Assembly: GCF_004028235.1 (NCBI RefSeq)
Contig: NZ_CP035037.1
Location: 2,294,001-2,358,000, forward strand
Length of the DNA stretch: 64,000 bases
Direction: 5' to 3'
Source of the DNA: Leucobacter muris
GTDB taxonomy: Bacteria; Actinomycetota; Actinomycetes; Actinomycetales; Microbacteriaceae
Shown: positions 59,612-64,000 of the stretch, piece by piece
How positions within the stretch are numbered: the first letter of the stretch is position 1
How the letters are laid out: every line of letters starts with the position of its first letter
Translations under genes and position numbers: made by a program
Notes under the pieces: model-generated
Seen by the model: only the letters and a program-made list of their open reading frames with translations
Databases searched by the model: none
What the model was told of the DNA's origin: nothing

Positions 59612-60703
59612 TCAGCGCGAACCGCGGGCGGCGATCGTCTTCTGCGCGCGCTCGCGCGCCCACCGCTCGGCCTCGGCGAGCGATTCGAGTGTCAGGATGT
59701 CGGGCGCCGTGTGGGCCTCGAGCACGTCGCGCACCGTGTCGACGATGTCGAGGAAGCCGATGCGGCCGGCGTGGAAGGCTTCGACGGCCTCCTCGTTGGC
59801 GGCGTTGTAGACCGCTGGGAAGGTGCGCCGGGCGCGCCCCACCTCCTTCGCGAGGTCGACAGCGGGGAACGCTTCGGAGTCGAGCGGCTCGAACTCCCAC
59901 GAGGTCGCGGCGGTCCAGTCGAGCGGCGGCACGGCGTGGGCGACGCGGTTCGGCCAGCTGAGGCCGAGCGCGATCGGCAGGCGCATGTCGGGCGGCGACG
60001 CCTGCGCGATGGTCGATCCGTCGATGAACTCGACCATGGAGTGCACGATCGACTGCGGGTGCACCACCACGTCGATGTCGCCGTAGGAGACCCCGAAGAG
60101 CAGATGCGCCTCGATCACCTCGAGGCCCTTGTTGACGAGCGTGGCCGAGTTGGTGGTGACCACGCGCCCCATGTTCCAGGTGGGGTGCGCGAGCGCCTGC
60201 TCGGGGGTGACGTCGCGCAGGCGCTCGCGGCTGCGGCCGCGAAACGGGCCGCCCGAGGCGGTGAGCACGAGCCGCCGCACCTCATCGCTGCTGCCGGAGC
60301 GCAGCGCCTGCGCGATCGCCGAGTGCTCGGAGTCGACCGGCACGATCTGTCCCGGCTTCGCGAGGCCCGTGACGAGGTCGCCGCCCACGATCAGCGACTC
60401 CTTGTTGGCGAGAGCGAGCGTGCGGCCCGCCTCGAGCGCCGCGATCGTCGGCCCGAGGCCGATGGAGCCGGTGATGCCGTTGAGCACCACATCGGCCGGC
60501 ACGTCGCGGATCAGCTTCGCGGCATCGGCGGCGCCGAGCGCGGTGTGCTCGACGTTGAACTCCTCGGCCTGCTCGCGCACCCGTTCGGCCTGGCTGCCGG
60601 CCACGAGCCCGACGACCTGGAACTTGGAGGGGTTCTTGCGGACGACGTCGAGCGCCTGTTCGCCGATGGAACCGGTGGACCCGAGAATGACGATGCGCCT
60701 CAT
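59612..60703 (-). CDS. dxr: 1-deoxy-D-xylulose 5-phosphate reductoisomerase
   Basis: A 363-residue NADPH-dependent enzyme of the MEP pathway. The nucleotide motif [17 protein letters not shown] is at the N-terminus. Metal and substrate residues are [26 protein letters not shown] and [13 protein letters not shown], and [12 protein letters not shown] follows. The ATG at 60703 is used; one three codons upstream (MGAMRR) is equally possible. It acts upstream of the IspG step encoded nearby. Confidence 0.95.
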   Translation of the reverse strand: MRRIVILGSTGSIGEQALDVVRKNPSKFQVVGLVAGSQAERVREQAEEFNVEHTALGAADAAKLIRDVPADVVLNGITGSIGLGPTIAALEAGRTLALANKESLIVGGDLVTGLAKPGQIVPVDSEHSAIAQALRSGSSDEVRRLVLTASGGPFRGRSRERLRDVTPEQALAHPTWNMGRVVTTNSATLVNKGLEVIEAHLLFGVSYGDIDVVVHPQSIVHSMVEFIDGSTIAQASPPDMRLPIALGLSWPNRVAHAVPPLDWTAATSWEFEPLDSEAFPAVDLAKEVGRARRTFPAVYNAANEEAVEAFHAGRIGFLDIVDTVRDVLEAHTAPDILTLESLAEAERWARERAQKTIAARGSR

Positions 60704-60784
60704 GGCACCCATTCTGTCAGCACGCCGTTGCCCGAGCCCATCGAGACGATCATGGACGCGAGCGGGGAGGCGACGCCGAAGCCC

Positions 60785-60809
60785 GGCCCCTGAGTGCGTC
60801 ACAGGGGCC
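60785..60809. terminator. hairpin downstream of the FKBP lipoprotein gene
   Basis: GGCCCCTG pairs with CAGGGGCC around 9 bases, 16 bases beyond the FKBP stop on the minus strand. It separates the FKBP gene from dxr. Confidence 0.55.
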
Positions 60810-60825
60810 GGCTGCGGCGTTGCGG

Positions 60826-61875
60826 CTACTCGCTGTCGGCGTCGGCGTGCACCGTGCCGAGGATGTCGAGCACGAAGATCATCGTGTCGTCGGGCTGGTG
60901 ACCCATCTGCTCGAGGCTCGCGGCGCCGTAGCCGCCGTCTTCTGCGGGCACCACCGAGATGATCTGCGATCCGACCTTCTGGCCGACGAGGGCGCGCGCG
61001 AAGCCGCCGATGACGCCGCCGGGGCCCTCCTTCGCGAGGAAATCGATCGGCTCGCCGCGGCTCCAGCTCGAGTCGAACTCCTCGCCCGTGCGCCAGATCA
61101 CGCCGCGGTAGTTGACGTAGACGCGGTCGCCCTCCTGCACCTCTTCGCCGTCGCCCTCGATGAGGGTCGCGATCGACAGCTCGGACGGGGGCTCCGCACC
61201 CTCGGGCACGGTGATGGTGGGCGCGCCGTCGTCGGCGAGCACCACGCTCGGGAAGCCGGCGGGAGCCTGCTGCTCCTTGCCCTCGGCCTTCTTCAGCAGC
61301 TGATCGGGCTCGAGCGTGCCGGGCTCGCCGGCGGTCGCGTCCTCGCCCTCGGTGATCTCGCCGAACTCCATGACGACGACGATCGAGTCCTTCTCGGTGA
61401 GACCCTCGATGCCGCTCTCCTCGGCCTTCAGCTCGCCGAAGACGTCGGCGTAGGGCGCGACGAGAGCGACCTGCTCGCCTGGCGTCGCGCAGCGGATGCC
61501 CTCGTAAGCCCAAGGCATGAGCTGCTCCTCGACGAACGGCACCGCGCTCTCGGGGAACTGCTGCAGGCTGGCGCCGTCGGAGCCGTTGAACATCGACATC
61601 GCGACCGCGATGGTCTGCCCGCTCTTGACGACGTCCCCCTCGCCGTTCTCGAGCACCGAGCGCTCCATCTCGTCGGCCGAGACGGGCGTCTTCGAGGTGA
61701 TCTCGAGGTCGGAGCCGACCCCGCCCTTCACCGCGATGGACTTGCTGGCCTCGCCGGCGGGCACGCAGGCCTCGCCCGACGCGTCCTTCCCGGTTCCGCC
61801 GCCCCCCCCCGTGCAGCCGGTCATGAGCAGTGCCCCGGCGACGGCCGCGGGCAGGAGAACGGAGGAGATTTTCAC
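60826..61875 (-). CDS. FKBP-type peptidyl-prolyl isomerase lipoprotein
   Basis: A 349-residue protein with signal peptide and lipobox LMTGC (Cys21), a Gly-rich spacer, and two FKBP-like regions. The N-terminal one is degenerate (residues about 60-180). The C-terminal one (residues about 240-345) has [21 protein letters not shown] and [24 protein letters not shown], the active FKBP pattern. It is anchored outside the membrane and assists folding of exported proteins. Confidence 0.9.
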   Translation of the reverse strand: MKISSVLLPAAVAGALLMTGCTGGGGGTGKDASGEACVPAGEASKSIAVKGGVGSDLEITSKTPVSADEMERSVLENGEGDVVKSGQTIAVAMSMFNGSDGASLQQFPESAVPFVEEQLMPWAYEGIRCATPGEQVALVAPYADVFGELKAEESGIEGLTEKDSIVVVMEFGEITEGEDATAGEPGTLEPDQLLKKAEGKEQQAPAGFPSVVLADDGAPTITVPEGAEPPSELSIATLIEGDGEEVQEGDRVYVNYRGVIWRTGEEFDSSWSRGEPIDFLAKEGPGGVIGGFARALVGQKVGSQIISVVPAEDGGYGAASLEQMGHQPDDTMIFVLDILGTVHADADSE

Positions 61876-61978
61876 TGGTATCTGACTTCCTTACACGTGA
61901 ACTTGCGACGGGGCCGAGCGGCCGCGGATCGTCCCCGAGTATTCCGCACCCGGCTGCCCGTCTCCTGGGAGAGGCGGC

Positions 61979-62476
61979 TCAGCGCCTCGACTTCGCCGGC
62001 AGCACCGCTCGGGCGGCGCTCACCGCGACCACCACGAGCAGCACCAGGGTGGCGAGGTCGCAGACGATGTACACGTAGTGCCACGGCGACTGCCCCGGAT
62101 CCGCCCCCTGCAGCACGAGGTCGGTGCGCGCGTTGAGCGGCGGTCGCACCACGGTGAGCTTGAAGACGAAGACGAGCAGCAGCGCCATCCAGCTCCAGAG
62201 CCGGGCGCCGGCGATGCGGGTGGCCGCGGGCCAGAAGCACAGCAGCGTGTACACGAGCAGGATGGCCGCCTCCACGAGGTTGAGCACGGCGAAGACGAGG
62301 CGGCCGATGCCGAGACCGAGCGGGATCGTGATGCCGGGGGCCTGGAACTTCAGCGGAGCCTCGATGAACGAGATGGCCGCGACCATGCCGAACCACAGCA
62401 CGGGCAGCACGAGCCGCCACAGCTCGGTCGAGATCCTGCGGCGCTCGGCCGCCTCCGTGCCCGCGTCGGGGCTCAT
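61979..62476 (-). CDS. hypothetical four-span membrane protein
   Basis: A 165-residue protein. Four hydrophobic helices are visible (LVLPVLWFGMVAAISFIEAP, FAVLNLVEAAILLVYTLLCF, LWSWMALLLVFVFKLTVV, YIVCDLATLVLLVVVAVSAA). The ATG at 62476 overlaps the rsmI stop and follows AAGGAG. It is conserved-looking but of unknown function. Confidence 0.75.
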   Translation of the reverse strand: MSPDAGTEAAERRRISTELWRLVLPVLWFGMVAAISFIEAPLKFQAPGITIPLGLGIGRLVFAVLNLVEAAILLVYTLLCFWPAATRIAGARLWSWMALLLVFVFKLTVVRPPLNARTDLVLQGADPGQSPWHYVYIVCDLATLVLLVVVAVSAARAVLPAKSRR

Positions 62477-63306
62477 GCCGATGCTCCTTCCGCTCGGGCC
62501 TCGAGCGCCGCGGCGTAGAGCTCGCGCGCCGAGAGGCCGGTGGCCTCGGCGACCGCTCGGGTCGCATCCTTGAGTCGTTCGCCCTCGACGACGCGCTGCT
62601 GCACCTCTGCGAGCGCGGCCTCGGCCGACACCGCGACCTCGGGGGCGCCCCCGACCACGACCACGATCTCGCCCCGCACACCCTCGGCGGCCCAGTCGGC
62701 GAGCTCGGCGAGCGAGCCTCGGCGCACCTCCTCGTGCAGCTTGGTGAGCTCGCGGCAGACCGCGGCCGGCCGACCGGGGCCGAAGGCCGCCGCGAGGTCG
62801 GCGAGCGAGGCCGCGAGACGGGTCGGCGCCTCGAAGAACACGAGCGTGCGGCGCTCGGCCGCGAGCGCCGAGAGCGCCCGGGATCGCTCTCCCGCCTTGC
62901 GCGGCAGGAAGCCCTCGAACGCGAAGCGGTCGGTCGGCAGCCCCGCGACGGCGAGCGCGGTGATGACGGCGCTCGGGCCGGGGATCGCGCTCACCTCGAC
63001 GCCGTGCTCGGCCGCGAGCTGCACCACCCGGAACCCGGGGTCGGAGACCGTCGGCATGCCGGCGTCGCTCACCAGTACCACGTCCTCGCGGGCGGCCCGT
63101 TCGACGAGCGACGCCGCCTTCTCGTGCTCGTTGTGGTCGTGCAGCGCGAGCAGTTCGGGGCGGTTCTCGATGTCGAGCAGGCGCAGCAGCTGGGCGGTGT
63201 GCCGCGTGTCCTCCGCGGCGATCACCGTCGCAGCCTCGAGGGTCTCGCGGAGGCGCGGCGAGGCGTCCCCCAGATTGCCGATGGGGGTGGCCGCGAGCAG
63301 GATCAT
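62473..63306 (-). CDS. rsmI: 16S rRNA (cytidine(1402)-2'-O)-methyltransferase RsmI
   Basis: A 277-residue tetrapyrrole-methylase-fold enzyme. Signatures LLAATPIGNLGDASPR, VIAAEDTRHTAQLL, LVSDAGMPTVSDPGF and IPGPSAVITALAVAGLPTDRF are all present. It modifies the ribosomal P-site together with RsmH. It is transcribed with the membrane gene after it. Confidence 0.95.
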   Translation of the reverse strand: MILLAATPIGNLGDASPRLRETLEAATVIAAEDTRHTAQLLRLLDIENRPELLALHDHNEHEKAASLVERAAREDVVLVSDAGMPTVSDPGFRVVQLAAEHGVEVSAIPGPSAVITALAVAGLPTDRFAFEGFLPRKAGERSRALSALAAERRTLVFFEAPTRLAASLADLAAAFGPGRPAAVCRELTKLHEEVRRGSLAELADWAAEGVRGEIVVVVGGAPEVAVSAEAALAEVQQRVVEGERLKDATRAVAEATGLSARELYAAALEARAEGASA

Positions 63307-63410
63307 GCCTCCATGGTATGCCCGTCGCGCATTCCTCGCCCCTCGCGCCCGTCGCGGATCCCGCGCCCTCGTGAGGAGGAGACTCAGCGGGCACTGCCAG
63401 AATGTCGACC

Positions 63411-64000
63411 ATGAGCGAAACGCCTCCTCAGGATCCCCAGCGCCCCCTCCCGCCGGCCAACCCGTTTACCGCGCCGCAGGCGGTCGAGGCCGACCGGGCG
63501 CCGAAGAAGGCGATGATCTGGATCGCCGCCGCCCTTGTGGCCCTGCTCTTCACCGGACTCATGGTCTGGTACACCACGGTGCAGCTGCGCGGCGGCGCGG
63601 CGGGCTCCGGCGGGCCGATCGCCGGACCCGTCGAGGAGCAGACCGACGACGACGGGGCAGAGAACGGATCGGGGTCGTCGGTCGAGTGGCCCGAGAACCT
63701 CGCGACCGGCGGGATCGTGTTCGTCGAGCAGGGCGGCGAGGTCGGCGTGCTGCCCTCCGACGCCCCCGTCGGCGACGCGGTGCCCGCGCCGGTCGACGCG
63801 GCCGGCATCGGTGCGCAGCACCACATCCGCGTCTACCTCGACTACCGCTGCCCCTTCTGCGCGTTCTTCGAGGAGGCCAGCGCCGACACCCTCGAGCAGG
63901 CGGTGCTGAACGGCGACACGGCCGTCGAGATCCACCCGCTCACCTTCCTCGACCGCGCCTCGGCCGACGGCTACTACTCCTCCCGCACGGCGGGCGCGAT
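63411..64000 (+). CDS. DsbA/thioredoxin-like membrane-anchored protein, partial
   Basis: The first 196 residues are in the window. A Pro-rich N-terminus leads to one membrane helix (AMIWIAAALVALLFTGLMVW), an extracellular Gly/Glu spacer and the start of a thioredoxin_4 domain with CPFC in YLDYRCPFCAFFEE. It is probably an extracytoplasmic disulfide oxidase or related oxidoreductase. GTGAGGAGGAGA lies well upstream of the ATG, so the exact start is uncertain. The 3' end is cut by the window. Confidence 0.85.
   Translation, partial: MSETPPQDPQRPLPPANPFTAPQAVEADRAPKKAMIWIAAALVALLFTGLMVWYTTVQLRGGAAGSGGPIAGPVEEQTDDDGAENGSGSSVEWPENLATGGIVFVEQGGEVGVLPSDAPVGDAVPAPVDAAGIGAQHHIRVYLDYRCPFCAFFEEASADTLEQAVLNGDTAVEIHPLTFLDRASADGYYSSRTAGA

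Noticed and set aside
58181..60793. 870-residue plus-strand frame opposite the M50 protease and dxr
   Set aside because: Antisense shadow with Arg/His/Gly repeats; both minus-strand genes are complete.

Overview
This window comes from a high-GC actinobacterium. The chromosomal genes (ispG, an M50 site-2 protease, dxr and rsmI close together, a tripartite tricarboxylate transporter, a CstR-type persulfide regulon, a UvrA2-type ATPase) and their codon use suggest Microbacteriaceae, probably Leucobacter or a close relative. That assignment is made by eye and has not been tested by a search.

Positions 1 to about 29,230 are the late half and right end of an integrated siphovirus-type prophage. 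The order is small and large terminase, portal, scaffold, HK97-type capsid, head-tail connectors, tail terminator, major tail protein, tail chaperones with a GGGAAAA frameshift site, tape measure, distal tail, baseplate proteins, CHAP endolysin and small membrane (lysis) proteins. A lower-GC accessory end follows: a two-gene module with an XRE-ImmA/IrrE protein, a Fic protein, an SRAP-domain protein, a small HTH protein and two tiny membrane proteins under a 38-bp palindrome. The integrase lies outside the window. A tRNA-Arg(CCG) at 29,229-29,301 is the likely right attachment boundary.

The prophage carries a composite mobile unit at 1602-9577. Two 1309-bp IS3-family copies in the same orientation flank a shaft-type pilin and a 1158-residue surface protein, both with LPLTG anchors and without a sortase gene. 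The unit sits in the last codons of the large terminase gene between 4-bp AGCC duplications. Removing it restores a TGATG stop/start overlap between terminase and portal.

From 29,303 the window is chromosome. A CstR repressor faces an operon with two palindromic operators. The operon encodes a persulfide dioxygenase-rhodanese, a rhodanese lipoprotein and three paralogous 38-61-residue Cys-rich proteins, and it is interrupted by a 161-bp MITE-like element. Next come an MFS transporter, trmB, aroQ, a CPBP-like membrane protein, tctABC with a divergent CitA/CitB-type two-component system, a UvrA2-like ATPase, an IS481 element and a GGDEF protein. A tightly overlapped catabolic operon follows (amidohydrolase, polar amino-acid ABC transporter, Asp/Glu racemase, P1 peptidase) with a LysR regulator and an amidase. 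The window ends in housekeeping genes: a LOG-family gene, ispG, the M50 protease, dxr, an FKBP lipoprotein, rsmI and a partial DsbA-like gene.

Three genes look frameshifted: the portal C-terminus at a (CCAG)5 tract, the ABC substrate-binding protein, and the LOG gene. Each could be a true mutation or an assembly indel.
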